Shown one piece after another: positions 27,054 to 36,679 of a stretch of 64,000 bases of DNA. The DNA is from Enterobacter quasihormaechei. GTDB lineage: Bacteria > Pseudomonadota > Gammaproteobacteria > Enterobacterales > Enterobacteriaceae. The notes below the pieces were generated by a model that was not told the DNA's origin, did no database searches, and saw only the letters and a program-made list of their open reading frames with translations. The position numbers and the translations under genes are program-made. The stretch covers positions 124,001 to 188,000 of the forward strand of contig NZ_SJON01000004.1 of the NCBI RefSeq assembly GCF_004331385.1. The letters are read 5' to 3'. The stretch's first letter is position 1; the number at the start of each line of letters is the position of its first letter.

Positions 27054-29516
27054 ATGCGAGTGTTGAAGTTCGGCGGTACGTCAGTGGCAAATGCGGAGCG
27101 TTTTCTGCGCGTTGCCGATATCCTGGAAAGCAACGCCAGGCAGGGGCAGGTTGCCACCGTGCTCTCTGCCCCGGCCAAAATCACGAACCACCTGGTGGCG
27201 ATGATTGAAAAAACCATTGGTGGTCAGGATGCACTTCCGAACATCAGCGACGCTGAGCGTATCTTCACCGAGCTGCTTCAGGGGCTGGCAGATACCCAGC
27301 CGGGCTTCCCGCTGGCGCAGCTGAAAACCACCGTTGAACTCGAATTTGCCCAGATTAAACATGTCCTTCACGGTATCAGCCTGCTGGGTCAGTGCCCGGA
27401 CAGCATCAACGCGGCGCTGATTTGCCGGGGTGAAAAACTCTCCATCGCCATCATGGCGGGCGTGCTGGAAGCGCGCGGTCACCGCGTGACGGTCATCGAC
27501 CCGGTTGAAAAACTGCTGGCGGTGGGCCACTACCTCGAATCCACCGTTGATATTGCCGAATCAACCCGCCGTATCGCCGCGAGCAAAATCCCTTCTGACC
27601 ATATGATCCTGATGGCGGGCTTTACCGCCGGGAACGAGAAGGGCGAATTAGTCGTGCTGGGCCGTAACGGCTCTGATTACTCCGCCGCCGTGCTGGCCGC
27701 GTGCCTGCGCGCAGACTGCTGTGAAATTTGGACTGACGTCGACGGCGTTTATACCTGCGATCCGCGCCAGGTGCCGGACGCCAGGCTGCTGAAGTCCATG
27801 TCGTATCAGGAAGCGATGGAGCTTTCCTACTTCGGCGCCAAAGTACTTCACCCGCGCACCATCTCCCCGATTGCCCAGTTCCAGATCCCATGCCTGATTA
27901 AAAACACCGGTAACCCGCAAGCGCCGGGCACGCTGATTGGCGCCAGCGCGAATGAAGATGACCTGCCGGTGAAAGGCATTTCAAACCTGAATAACATGGC
28001 GATGTTCAGCGTCTCCGGCCCGGGTATGAAGGGGATGGTCGGCATGGCTGCACGCGTGTTTGCCGCCATGTCCCGCAACGGTATCTCGGTGGTGCTGATC
28101 ACCCAGTCCTCTTCCGAATACAGCATCAGCTTCTGCGTACCGCAGGGCGATTGCCTGCGCGCCCGTCGCGCGCTGGAGGAAGAGTTCTATCTGGAGCTGA
28201 AAGAGGAGCTGCTGGAGCCGCTCTCTATTCAGGAGCGTCTGGCGGTGATCTCCGTCGTTGGCGACGGCATGCGCACCCTGCGCGGTATCTCTGCTAAATT
28301 CTTTGCCGCGCTGGCGCGGGCCAATATCAACATCGTGGCGATTGCGCAGGGCTCTTCCGAGCGTTCAATTTCAGTTGTAGTCGATAACGACGATGCGACC
28401 ACCGGCGTGCGCGTGGTTCACCAGATGCTGTTCAACACCGATCAGGTCATCGAGCTGTTCCTGATTGGCGTCGGCGGCGTCGGCGGTGCGCTGCTGGAGC
28501 AGGTGAAGCGCCAGCAGGAGTGGCTCAAGAAAAAGCACATCGATCTGCGCGTCTGCGGAATTGCGAATTCGAAAGCGCTGCTCACTAACGTCCACGGTCT
28601 GAACCTGGAAAACTGGCAGGCGGAGCTGGAAGAGGCGAAAGAGCCGTTCAACCTGGGCCGCCTGATCCGCCTGGTGAAAGAGTATCATCTGCTCAACCCG
28701 GTGATCGTCGACTGTACCTCGAACCAGGCCGTGGCCGATCAGTACGCGGACTTCCTGCGCGAAGGTTTTCACGTGGTGACGCCGAACAAAAAGGCCAACA
28801 CCTCGTCGATGGATTACTATCACCAGCTGCGTCTGGCGGCGAGCAAGTCGCGCCGCAAGTTCCTGTACGACACCAACGTGGGCGCGGGCCTGCCGGTCAT
28901 TGAGAATCTGCAAAACCTGCTGAACGCGGGCGACGAATTGCAGCGCTTCTCCGGCATCCTCTCCGGCTCCCTGTCGTTTATCTTCGGCAAGCTGGATGAA
29001 GGCATGAGCCTGTCGGAAGCCACCCGTGCCGCGCGCGAGCTGGGCTACACCGAGCCGGATCCGCGCGACGATCTCTCCGGGATGGACGTGGCGCGCAAGC
29101 TGCTGATCCTGGTGCGCGAAACGGGCCGCGAGCTGGAGCTTTCGGATATCGTGATTGAGCCGGTGCTGCCAGCAGAATTTGATGACAGCGGCGACGTCAG
29201 CGCCTTTATGGCGAATTTACCTCAGCTTGACGATGCCTTTGCCGCACGCGTGGCGAAAGCCCGTGATGAAGGTAAGGTATTGCGCTATGTTGGCAACATC
29301 GAAGAGGATGGCGTCTGCCGGGTGAAGATTGCCGAAGTGGATGGCAACGATCCGCTGTACAAGGTGAAAAACGGCGAGAATGCCCTGGCGTTCTACAGCC
29401 ACTATTATCAGCCACTGCCGCTGGTGCTTCGCGGCTATGGTGCAGGGAATGATGTGACGGCGGCGGGCGTGTTTGCCGATCTGCTGCGTACCCTGTCATG
29501 GAAGTTAGGAGTTTAA
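27054..29516 (+). CDS. thrA: Bifunctional aspartokinase I / homoserine dehydrogenase I
   Basis: ThrA catalyses the first and third steps from aspartate toward threonine and is inhibited by threonine. The 820-residue fusion has the aspartokinase domain first ([11 protein letters not shown] at 3-13), central ACT-type regulatory repeats (about 315-460, [12 protein letters not shown] and ISVVGDGM), then homoserine dehydrogenase (about 465-820, NAD(P)-binding [12 protein letters not shown], catalytic region [16 protein letters not shown]). Its length equals the E. coli enzyme. AAAGGAAATGAGG precedes the ATG. It is attenuated through thrL and is followed by thrB after one base. Confidence 0.98.
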   Translation: MRVLKFGGTSVANAERFLRVADILESNARQGQVATVLSAPAKITNHLVAMIEKTIGGQDALPNISDAERIFTELLQGLADTQPGFPLAQLKTTVELEFAQIKHVLHGISLLGQCPDSINAALICRGEKLSIAIMAGVLEARGHRVTVIDPVEKLLAVGHYLESTVDIAESTRRIAASKIPSDHMILMAGFTAGNEKGELVVLGRNGSDYSAAVLAACLRADCCEIWTDVDGVYTCDPRQVPDARLLKSMSYQEAMELSYFGAKVLHPRTISPIAQFQIPCLIKNTGNPQAPGTLIGASANEDDLPVKGISNLNNMAMFSVSGPGMKGMVGMAARVFAAMSRNGISVVLITQSSSEYSISFCVPQGDCLRARRALEEEFYLELKEELLEPLSIQERLAVISVVGDGMRTLRGISAKFFAALARANINIVAIAQGSSERSISVVVDNDDATTGVRVVHQMLFNTDQVIELFLIGVGGVGGALLEQVKRQQEWLKKKHIDLRVCGIANSKALLTNVHGLNLENWQAELEEAKEPFNLGRLIRLVKEYHLLNPVIVDCTSNQAVADQYADFLREGFHVVTPNKKANTSSMDYYHQLRLAASKSRRKFLYDTNVGAGLPVIENLQNLLNAGDELQRFSGILSGSLSFIFGKLDEGMSLSEATRAARELGYTEPDPRDDLSGMDVARKLLILVRETGRELELSDIVIEPVLPAEFDDSGDVSAFMANLPQLDDAFAARVAKARDEGKVLRYVGNIEEDGVCRVKIAEVDGNDPLYKVKNGENALAFYSHYYQPLPLVLRGYGAGNDVTAAGVFADLLRTLSWKLGV

Positions 29517-29517
29517 G

Positions 29518-30447
29518 ATGGTTAAAGTATATGCCCCGGCTTCCAGCGCCAATATGAGCGTCGGATTTGACGTGCTGGGCGCGGCGGTGACGCCGGTGGA
29601 CGGTTCGCTGCTGGGTGATACGGTAACGGTTGAGGCGGCAGAGCGCTTCAGCCTGAATAACGTTGGCCGTTTCGCCAGCAAGCTGCCGCCTGAACCACGC
29701 GAGAATATTGTTTATCAGTGCTGGGAACGCTTCTGTCAGGAGATCGGCAAAAACGTGCCGGTCGCCATGACGCTGGAAAAAAGCATGCCGATTGGCTCGG
29801 GACTGGGCTCCAGCGCGTGTTCGGTAGTCGCCGCGCTGGTGGCGATGAACGAGCACTGCGGCAAGCCGCTGAACAACAGCCGTCTGCTGGCGCTGATGGG
29901 TGAGCTGGAAGGGCGCATCTCCGGCAGTATTCACTATGATAACGTGGCACCGTGCTTCCTCGGCGGCATGCAGCTGATGATTGAAGAAAATGGCATCATC
30001 AGCCAGCAGGTGCCCGGGTTTGACGAGTGGCTGTGGGTGCTGGCCTATCCGGGCATTAAGGTCTCGACCGCTGAAGCGCGCGCGATCCTGCCGGCGCAGT
30101 ATCGTCGTCAGGACTGTATTGCTCACGGGCGTCACCTGGCGGGCTTTATTCACGCCTGCTACACCCGCCAGCCGCAGCTGGCGGCGAAACTCATGAAAGA
30201 CGTGATTGCCGAGCCGTACCGCACGAAGCTGCTTCCTGGCTTTAACGAGGCGCGACAGGCTTCAATGGATATCGGCGCGCAGGCATGCGGCATCTCCGGC
30301 TCCGGCCCGACGCTGTTCGCCCTGTGCGACAAACCAGACACCGCGCAGCGCGTGGCGGACTGGCTCTCTAAACACTACCTGCAAAATCAGGAAGGCTTTG
30401 TTCATATTTGCCGTCTGGACACGGCTGGCGCACGAGTACTGGGATAA
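29518..30447 (+). CDS. thrB: Homoserine kinase
   Basis: ThrB phosphorylates homoserine with ATP to O-phosphohomoserine. The 309-residue GHMP-family kinase has the N-terminal [13 protein letters not shown], the ATP loop [11 protein letters not shown] (about 90-100) and the C-terminal GISGSGPT motif. The start lies one base after the thrA stop, and GGAG in the thrA end serves as ribosome site, implying coupled translation. Confidence 0.98.
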   Translation: MVKVYAPASSANMSVGFDVLGAAVTPVDGSLLGDTVTVEAAERFSLNNVGRFASKLPPEPRENIVYQCWERFCQEIGKNVPVAMTLEKSMPIGSGLGSSACSVVAALVAMNEHCGKPLNNSRLLALMGELEGRISGSIHYDNVAPCFLGGMQLMIEENGIISQQVPGFDEWLWVLAYPGIKVSTAEARAILPAQYRRQDCIAHGRHLAGFIHACYTRQPQLAAKLMKDVIAEPYRTKLLPGFNEARQASMDIGAQACGISGSGPTLFALCDKPDTAQRVADWLSKHYLQNQEGFVHICRLDTAGARVLG

Positions 30448-30450
30448 CGA

Positions 30451-31737
30451 ATGAAACTCTACAACCTTAAAGATCATAACGAGCAGGTCAGCTTCGCGCA
30501 GGCGGTCACGCAGGGGCTGGGCAAAAATCAGGGGCTGTTCTTCCCGCACGACCTGCCGGAATTCCAGCTGACCGAAATCGATGAGCTGCTGAAGCAGGAC
30601 TTTGTCACCCGCAGCACCAAAATTCTGTCTGCGTTTATCGGCGATGAAATCCCGCAGGAGCTGCTGGAAGAGCGCGTGCGTGCGGCGTTTGCTTTCCCGG
30701 CTCCGGTTCAGCAGGTTGAGCCGGACGTTGGCTGTCTGGAGCTGTTCCACGGCCCGACGCTGGCGTTTAAAGACTTCGGCGGCCGCTTTATGGCGCAGAT
30801 GCTGACCCACATCAGCGGCGACAAACCGGTGACGATTCTGACCGCGACCTCCGGCGATACCGGTGCGGCGGTGGCCCATGCGTTCTACGGCCTGAAAAAC
30901 GTCCGCGTGGTGATCCTCTATCCGAAGGGCAAAATCAGTCCGCTTCAGGAAAAACTGTTCTGCACCCTTGGGGGCAACATTGAAACCGTGGCGATCGACG
31001 GCGATTTCGATGCCTGTCAGGCGCTGGTGAAGCAGGCCTTCGACGACGAAGAGCTGAAGGTGGCGCTGGGTCTGAACTCCGCCAACTCGATCAACATCAG
31101 CCGTCTGCTGGCGCAGATCTGCTACTACTTCGAAGCGGTGGCGCAGCTGCCGCAGGACGCGCGCAATCAGCTGGTGGTTTCCGTGCCAAGCGGCAACTTC
31201 GGCGACCTGACGGCGGGCCTACTGGCGAAATCACTCGGTCTGCCGGTGAAGCGCTTTATTGCCGCCACTAACGCCAACGACACCGTACCACGCTACCTGA
31301 AAGACGGGAAATGGGCGCCGAACGCGACGCAGGCCACGCTCTCCAATGCGATGGATGTGTCACAGCCTAACAACTGGCCGCGTGTAGAAGAGCTGTTCCG
31401 CCGTAAGGTCTGGCGTCTGGGCGACCTCGGCTATGCTGCGGTGACGGATGAAACCACCAAAGCGACCATGCGTGAGCTGAAAGCCGTGGGCTATACCTCT
31501 GAGCCGCACGCGGCGATTGCTTACCGTGCGCTGCGCGACGCGCTTCAGCCGGGCGAGTATGGCCTGTTCCTCGGAACCGCTCATCCGGCGAAGTTTAAGG
31601 AGAGCGTGGAAGCGATCCTGGGTGAAACGCTGCCGCTGCCAAAAGAGCTGGCCGAGCGCGCCGATCTGCCGCTGCTGTCCCATGAGCTGCCGGCAGATTT
31701 TGCGGCACTGCGTAAGCTGATGATGACCCGAGCGTGA
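30451..31737 (+). CDS. thrC: Threonine synthase
   Basis: ThrC converts O-phosphohomoserine to threonine with pyridoxal phosphate. The 428-residue protein has the cofactor lysine K107 in LAFKDFGGRF, the phosphate-binding TSGDTGAA and the N-terminal family start MKLYNLKDHNEQV. It begins three bases after thrB. The operon is followed by a triple REP block whose last unit ends in a T run and may act as terminator. Confidence 0.98.
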   Translation: MKLYNLKDHNEQVSFAQAVTQGLGKNQGLFFPHDLPEFQLTEIDELLKQDFVTRSTKILSAFIGDEIPQELLEERVRAAFAFPAPVQQVEPDVGCLELFHGPTLAFKDFGGRFMAQMLTHISGDKPVTILTATSGDTGAAVAHAFYGLKNVRVVILYPKGKISPLQEKLFCTLGGNIETVAIDGDFDACQALVKQAFDDEELKVALGLNSANSINISRLLAQICYYFEAVAQLPQDARNQLVVSVPSGNFGDLTAGLLAKSLGLPVKRFIAATNANDTVPRYLKDGKWAPNATQATLSNAMDVSQPNNWPRVEELFRRKVWRLGDLGYAAVTDETTKATMRELKAVGYTSEPHAAIAYRALRDALQPGEYGLFLGTAHPAKFKESVEAILGETLPLPKELAERADLPLLSHELPADFAALRKLMMTRA

Positions 31738-31743
31738 TTCTCT

Positions 31744-31892
31744 TGCCCGGTGGCGGCTACGCCTTACCGGGCCTACAAGATCCACAACGACCCCAACGAA
31801 CCCAATCGTAGGCCGGGTAAGCGCAGCGCCACCCGGCAACGACAGCTCCGGTCCGTAGGCCGGGTAAGGCGCAGCCGCCACCCGGCTTTTTT
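31744..31892. repeat. Three-unit REP cluster after thrC
   Basis: Three units: 31744-31776 (TGCCCGGTGGCGGC...CCGGGCCTAC), 31808-31838 and 31855-31892 (both GTAGGCCGGGTAAG...CCACCCGGC). The last ends in GGCTTTTTT, a terminator-like tail for the thr operon. The rest of the 313-base gap to yaaX (31893-32050) shows only an AT-rich stretch with a possible minus-strand micro-ORF at 31955-31996. Confidence 0.85.
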
Positions 31893-32050
31893 ATGGAGAA
31901 ATTAAGGAGAAAAACAGCAGGAAAAAAGCAGAAATTCCCAATAAATGCGGCCACTTAGCGTTTAGGATTGCAGAGAATAACATCCGCCGTTTCCATCACG
32001 TACTCTCCTTACATCGGCCCACGCTGGGCAAGAAGAATAAGGAGTCACCT

Positions 32051-32338
32051 ATGTCTACACTGAAACCTGCACTCATCGCGCTCTCACTGATGCTGGTCGC
32101 TCCCATGGCGGTGCAGGCCGCTGAGATCACCCTCGTGCCTGCGGTAAAGCTGCAAATTGGCGATCGGGATAATAACGGACACTACTGGGATGGCGGCCGC
32201 TGGCGCGACCATGACTGGTGGAAAGCGCACTATGACTGGCGCGACAACCACTGGCGTCCGCACGATGAACATCGCGATCGTCACGATCGCCACCGTCATG
32301 ACGATCATCGTCCGGGCCCGGACAGGAAACACCATTAA
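32051..32338 (+). CDS. yaaX: Histidine-rich exported protein YaaX (DUF2502)
   Basis: This 95-residue protein has a signal peptide ([20 protein letters not shown], cleavage probably after VQA at about 23). A conserved core [20 protein letters not shown] and [12 protein letters not shown] match E. coli YaaX and the DUF2502 family. The last 36 residues hold ten histidines with many Asp and Arg, suggesting metal or acid binding in the periplasm, though no function is established. AAGGAG is placed about seven bases before the ATG. A strong terminator follows the stop and overlaps the end of convergent yaaA. Confidence 0.88.
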   Translation: MSTLKPALIALSLMLVAPMAVQAAEITLVPAVKLQIGDRDNNGHYWDGGRWRDHDWWKAHYDWRDNHWRPHDEHRDRHDRHRHDDHRPGPDRKHH

Positions 32339-32342
32339 AACA

Positions 32343-32371
32343 AACCCCGCCAGCTGGCGGGGTTGTCTTTT
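32343..32371. terminator. Terminator between yaaX and yaaA
   Basis: AACCCCGCC (32343-32351) pairs with GGCGGGGTT (32356-32364) around AGCT, followed by GTCTTTT. It ends yaaX and touches the last codon of yaaA on the other strand. Confidence 0.88.
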
Positions 32372-33143
32372 ATTGCTCGTGACGCTTAAACACCAGCTCG
32401 TTTTTGCCTGACGATGCCTCGTCGAAGAAATACCCTTCGCTGTTAAAAGCGGTGAGCTGCTCCGGCTTTGTCAGGCGGTTTTGAATGATGAAGCGGCTCA
32501 TCAGACCGCGCGCTTTTTTGGCGTAGAAGCTGATCACTTTAAATTTGCCGTTCTTCTCGTCGAGGAACACCGGCTTGATAATGTCCGCGTTCAGCTTTTT
32601 CGGCTTCACCGATTTGAAGTACTCATCGGAGGCCAGGTTGATCACCACGTTATCCCCCTGGGCTTGCAGCGCCGCGTTAAGCTTGTCGGTGATCACATCG
32701 CCCCAGAAGTGGTACAGATCTTTGCCTTTGGCGTTTTTCAGGCGAATACCCATCTCCAGACGATACGGCTGCATCAGATCCAGCGGGCGCAGTACGCCAT
32801 ACAGGCCGGACAGCATGCGCAGATGCTGCTGGGCAAAATCGAAGTCGGCTTCGCTAAACGTTTCTGCTTGCAGGCCAGTGTAGACATCACCTTTAAAGGC
32901 CAGCAGCGCCTGGCGCGCGTTGTCGGGCGTGAAGTCAGGCTGCCACTCGTGAAAACGGGTGGCGTTCAGGTCGGCGAGTTTATCGCTGATGCTCATCAGC
33001 GAGGCGATCTGCGGAGCCGACAGTTTACGCGCCTCGTGGATCAGCTGTTGCGAGTAGTCCAGCAGTTCCGGCTGGGTATAACGCTCAGTGGCGAGCGGGC
33101 TCTGGTAGTCGAGCGTTTTTGCAGGTGAAATCAGAATCAGCAT
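32370..33143 (-). CDS. yaaA: Peroxide stress resistance protein YaaA
   Basis: YaaA (DUF328/UPF0246) lowers free iron and protects against hydrogen peroxide; in E. coli it is induced by OxyR. The 257-residue sequence has the family start [13 protein letters not shown] and the conserved [29 protein letters not shown] and [11 protein letters not shown] blocks. The YAKKARG segment is part of a nucleic-acid-binding helix-hairpin-helix-like motif described for the family. It is read toward yaaX and lies 66 bases downstream of yaaJ. Confidence 0.94.
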   Translation of the reverse strand: MLILISPAKTLDYQSPLATERYTQPELLDYSQQLIHEARKLSAPQIASLMSISDKLADLNATRFHEWQPDFTPDNARQALLAFKGDVYTGLQAETFSEADFDFAQQHLRMLSGLYGVLRPLDLMQPYRLEMGIRLKNAKGKDLYHFWGDVITDKLNAALQAQGDNVVINLASDEYFKSVKPKKLNADIIKPVFLDEKNGKFKVISFYAKKARGLMSRFIIQNRLTKPEQLTAFNSEGYFFDEASSGKNELVFKRHEQ

Positions 33144-33209
33144 ATCCAGTCCTTGCAGGAAATTTAGAGCGACTTTAACAAAAAATCGCCCTGATTTGAT
33201 CGATAGCTG

Positions 33210-34643
33210 TTATTGCCGCGGCAAATCATCCCAGGTGCCAGGGGCAATTTGTGACTCGATTTCGGGATAGCGTGAGGCGTCAAAGACGGGCGGCACGCCG
33301 AGCTTGCGCTGACGCAGATAATCCCGCGCGATCAGCGCCACAACCGGTGAAAGCAGCAAAATGGCCGTCAGGTTAGTGATGGCCATCAGCGCCATAATGA
33401 CGTCCGCTATTTGCCAGACCATCGGCATGCTGAGCAGGGAGCCGACGAACACCATCCCCAGCACAGCCGCGCGAAGGACGTTACGGGCCAGACGCGAATC
33501 GACGTTCAGAAAGACAAGGTTGTTTTCGGCATAGATATAGTTCACCGCAATGGAGCTGAAGGCAAAAAGCCCCACGACAAGGGCGACAAGACCGGCGCCC
33601 CAGCCGCCAACGAGTGAGACCAGCGCCTGTTGTACCCAATGAATGCCTGCCGTACTGCCGGATGGATGTTCAACGGCGCCGGCCAGCAGCATTATCATCG
33701 CACTGGCGGAGCAGATAACAATGGTGTCCGTGAAGACGCCAATCATCTGCACAATGCCCTGCGCGGCGGGATGCGGGGGCCAGGATGCGGCCGCGGCGGC
33801 GGCATTTGGCGTGGAGCCCATTCCCGCTTCGTTGGAGAACATCCCCCGCTGGAACCCGGCAGTGAGGGCCTGGCTAACGGTGTAACCCAGCGCGCCGGAC
33901 GCCGCTTCGCGCCAGCCAAACGCGCTTTTGAAGATGGTGGCGATGACGTTCGGCACCTCGTCGATATGTATCGCGCATACCAACAGGCTGGTGGACACCC
34001 ACAGCAGCGCCATCAGGGGAACCAGCCACTGCATCAGGCGGGCAACCCCTTTAAGACCGGTCACTATGGTCAGCAGGGTGAGAAGGGCAAGCGCGCCGCC
34101 CGTCAGCCACTCCGGACAATTGAAGGCAAAGCGCAGCGCGTGGGCGACGGAATTTGCCTGAACGGTGTTGAAAATCAGGCCATACGCCACCAGCAAAAAG
34201 ATCGAGAACAGAACGCCCATCCAGCGCATTCCGAGCCCGCGAGCCATATACCAGGCAGGTCCGCCGCGAAACTGGCCTTTGCTGTCTTTTTCTTTATAGA
34301 GCTGGGCCAGCGAGCATTCGGCAAAGGCGGTGGCCATGCCGATAATCGCCGTTACCCACATCCAGAACACCGCGCCCGGACCGCCCGCGCCGATCGCCAG
34401 CGCAACACCGGCCAGGTTACCGCTGCCGATGCGTGCGGCGAGGCTGGTACAGAGCGCCTGAAACGAGGTCAAACCGCCCGGCTGCGGGGTGACGCTGTTT
34501 TTCAGACTTCTGCCAAATTTGCGGATATAGCGAAACTGAATCAGCCCGCTGCGCCACGTAAACCAGATACCTGCCCCTGAAAGCAGGTAAATCATGATCG
34601 AACCCCAGAGGACTTCGTTGATAAAGAAAAAGAAATCAGGCAC
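33210..34643 (-). CDS. yaaJ: Sodium:alanine (amino acid) symporter family protein YaaJ
   Basis: YaaJ belongs to the AGCS family, which imports alanine or glycine with sodium. The 477-residue form has about ten hydrophobic helices and the family signatures GGLTSFQALCTSLAARIGSGNLAGVALAI and GMFSNEAGMGSTPNAAAAA. The GTG at 34643 (AGAGGGA upstream) gives a protein starting VPDFFFFIN as in E. coli; eight more residues from a TTG upstream are less likely. The inner-membrane location follows from the helices. The substrate is inferred from the family. Confidence 0.9.
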   Translation of the reverse strand: MPDFFFFINEVLWGSIMIYLLSGAGIWFTWRSGLIQFRYIRKFGRSLKNSVTPQPGGLTSFQALCTSLAARIGSGNLAGVALAIGAGGPGAVFWMWVTAIIGMATAFAECSLAQLYKEKDSKGQFRGGPAWYMARGLGMRWMGVLFSIFLLVAYGLIFNTVQANSVAHALRFAFNCPEWLTGGALALLTLLTIVTGLKGVARLMQWLVPLMALLWVSTSLLVCAIHIDEVPNVIATIFKSAFGWREAASGALGYTVSQALTAGFQRGMFSNEAGMGSTPNAAAAAASWPPHPAAQGIVQMIGVFTDTIVICSASAMIMLLAGAVEHPSGSTAGIHWVQQALVSLVGGWGAGLVALVVGLFAFSSIAVNYIYAENNLVFLNVDSRLARNVLRAAVLGMVFVGSLLSMPMVWQIADVIMALMAITNLTAILLLSPVVALIARDYLRQRKLGVPPVFDASRYPEIESQIAPGTWDDLPRQ

Positions 34644-34905
34644 TAACGTCCCTCTTGTTGATGCCAACGTGAATATGTAAGCGCTACCACTGATTGTGCA
34701 TGCTGTTACTTAGCAGCCTGTTAATATTGTGAGTTTATCATACTCTGCCTAAGCGCACTGTCTGCGGTTGCGCTGCCTCTCACTCGTGTTATCATCAGGG
34801 CAGACCGGTTACATCCCCCTAACAAGTAAACCTGTCATTTTTCCGCTGCTGGCAGGCTGTCGGTAGTGTGAATTATCCAGGGAACGTTAAAAGAGAAACA
34901 CTATC

Positions 34906-35859
34906 ATGACGGATAAATTGACCTCCCTTCGTCAGTTCACCACTGTCGTCGCTGACACCGGAGATATTGCGGCAATGAAGCTGTACCAGCCGCAGGATGC
35001 TACAACCAACCCTTCTCTGATCCTTAACGCCGCGCAGATCCCTGAGTATCGCAAACTGATCGACGAAGCGGTGACCTGGGCGAAAGCGCAGAGCAATGAC
35101 CGCGCGCAGCAGGTTGTGGATGCTACCGACAAGCTGGCGGTGAACATCGGTCTGGAAATTCTGAAACTGGTTCCTGGCCGTATCTCAACTGAAGTTGATG
35201 CTCGCCTGTCCTACGACACCGAAGCGTCTATCGCCAAAGCAAAACGCCTGATCAAACTGTACAACGATGCGGGCATCAGCAACGACCGTATCCTGATCAA
35301 ACTGGCCTCTACCTGGCAGGGCATTCGCGCCGCCGAGCAGCTGGAAAAAGAAGGGATCAACTGTAACCTGACTCTGCTGTTTTCCTTCGCGCAGGCGCGT
35401 GCCTGTGCCGAAGCTGGCGTATACCTGATTTCTCCGTTTGTGGGCCGTATTCTGGACTGGTACAAAGCCAACACCGACAAGAAAGAGTACGCGGCGTCTG
35501 AAGATCCAGGCGTGATTTCCGTGACGGAAATCTACGAATACTACAAACAGCACGGCTATGAGACCGTTGTGATGGGCGCAAGCTTCCGTAACGTCGGTGA
35601 AATTATCGAGCTGGCCGGCTGTGACCGCCTGACCATCGCCCCTGCGCTGCTGAAAGAGCTGGCAGAAAGCGAAGGCGCTATCGAGCGTAAACTGTCTTAC
35701 ACCGGTGAAGTGAAAGCGCGCCCGGAGCGCATCACGGAATCCGAGTTCCTGTGGCAGCATAACCAGGATCCAATGGCAGTAGACAAGCTGGCGGACGGTA
35801 TCCGTAAGTTTGCTATTGACCAGGAAAAACTGGAAAAAATGATCGGCGACCTGCTGTAA
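34906..35859 (+). CDS. talB: Transaldolase B
   Basis: TalB transfers a dihydroxyacetone unit between sedoheptulose 7-phosphate and glyceraldehyde 3-phosphate in the pentose phosphate pathway. The 317-residue TIM-barrel has the Schiff-base lysine K132 ([10 protein letters not shown]) and the signature DATTNPSL (31-38). Length equals E. coli TalB. The divergent yaaJ gene lies upstream with a 262-base AT-rich gap. A strong hairpin terminator follows. Confidence 0.98.
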   Translation: MTDKLTSLRQFTTVVADTGDIAAMKLYQPQDATTNPSLILNAAQIPEYRKLIDEAVTWAKAQSNDRAQQVVDATDKLAVNIGLEILKLVPGRISTEVDARLSYDTEASIAKAKRLIKLYNDAGISNDRILIKLASTWQGIRAAEQLEKEGINCNLTLLFSFAQARACAEAGVYLISPFVGRILDWYKANTDKKEYAASEDPGVISVTEIYEYYKQHGYETVVMGASFRNVGEIIELAGCDRLTIAPALLKELAESEGAIERKLSYTGEVKARPERITESEFLWQHNQDPMAVDKLADGIRKFAIDQEKLEKMIGDLL

Positions 35860-35866
35860 TCATTCT

Positions 35867-35895
35867 GCGTGACCGGGCTCCCGGTCACGCGTCTT
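35867..35895 (+). terminator. Terminator after talB
   Basis: A perfect 10-bp stem, GCGTGACCGG (35867-35876) with CCGGTCACGC (35881-35890), loop GCTC, followed by GTCTTT. Confidence 0.85.
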
Positions 35896-35969
35896 TCCCC
35901 CGCCTCTGTCTGAATTTTCTCTCTGCGTGTATCATTCCCATTAATCAGTACTTTTTGAATGGAATGGAT

Positions 35970-36557
35970 ATGAATACCTTACGCATCGGCCTAGTGTCGA
36001 TTTCTGACCGCGCCTCCAGCGGTGTTTATCAGGATAAAGGCATCCCCGCTCTGGAAGAATGGCTGGGCAGCGCGCTGACTACCCCGTTTGAGATCCAGAC
36101 TCGCCTGATCCCGGACGAGCAGCCGATCATCGAGCAGACCCTGTGCGAGCTGGTGGATGAGATGAGCTGCCACCTGGTGCTGACGACGGGCGGAACCGGC
36201 CCCGCGCGCCGCGACGTGACGCCTGACGCGACGCTGGCTATCGCCGATCGGGAAATGCCGGGCTTCGGTGAACAGATGCGCCAGATCAGTCTACACTTTG
36301 TTCCGACGGCCATTCTTTCCCGTCAGGTCGGGGTGATCCGCAAACAGGCGCTGATCCTGAACCTGCCGGGGCAGCCGAAGTCGATCAAAGAGACGCTGGA
36401 AGGCTTAAAGGCCGAGGATGGCAGCGTCATCGTCCACGGTATCTTTGCAAGTGTACCGTATTGTATACAGCTGCTTGACGGGCCATACGTGGAAACTGAC
36501 GACAACGTGGTAGCAGCATTTCGTCCGAAAAGCGCACGCCGCGAGACAATCTCCTGA
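35970..36557 (+). CDS. mog: Molybdopterin adenylyltransferase
   Basis: Mog adenylylates molybdopterin to prepare it for molybdenum insertion by MoeA. The 195-residue protein has the MoaB/Mog signature TTGGTGPARRDVTPDAT and the C-terminal LNLPGQPKSI loop. I use the ATG at 35970 (GGAATGGAT upstream) because the family begins MNTLRIGLVSISDR. It lies after the talB terminator with its own presumed promoter. Confidence 0.96.
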   Translation: MNTLRIGLVSISDRASSGVYQDKGIPALEEWLGSALTTPFEIQTRLIPDEQPIIEQTLCELVDEMSCHLVLTTGGTGPARRDVTPDATLAIADREMPGFGEQMRQISLHFVPTAILSRQVGVIRKQALILNLPGQPKSIKETLEGLKAEDGSVIVHGIFASVPYCIQLLDGPYVETDDNVVAAFRPKSARRETIS

Positions 36558-36679
36558 AGTTGATTAAAATGTGACATTCGCGCCAGCGGCAGTAGCGTGT
36601 AAATGGATTTACGATATAGTAATTTTTTCTTTACGATTGCTGTAAAAATAAATCCACAACACACGCACAATGGTTCGCT

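Noticed and set aside
31757..31954. Hydrophobic minus-strand frame ([20 protein letters not shown]...) as a type I toxin
   Set aside because: It starts with GTG without a ribosome site and continues into translated REP sequence; no antitoxin-like RNA or promoter pair is evident.
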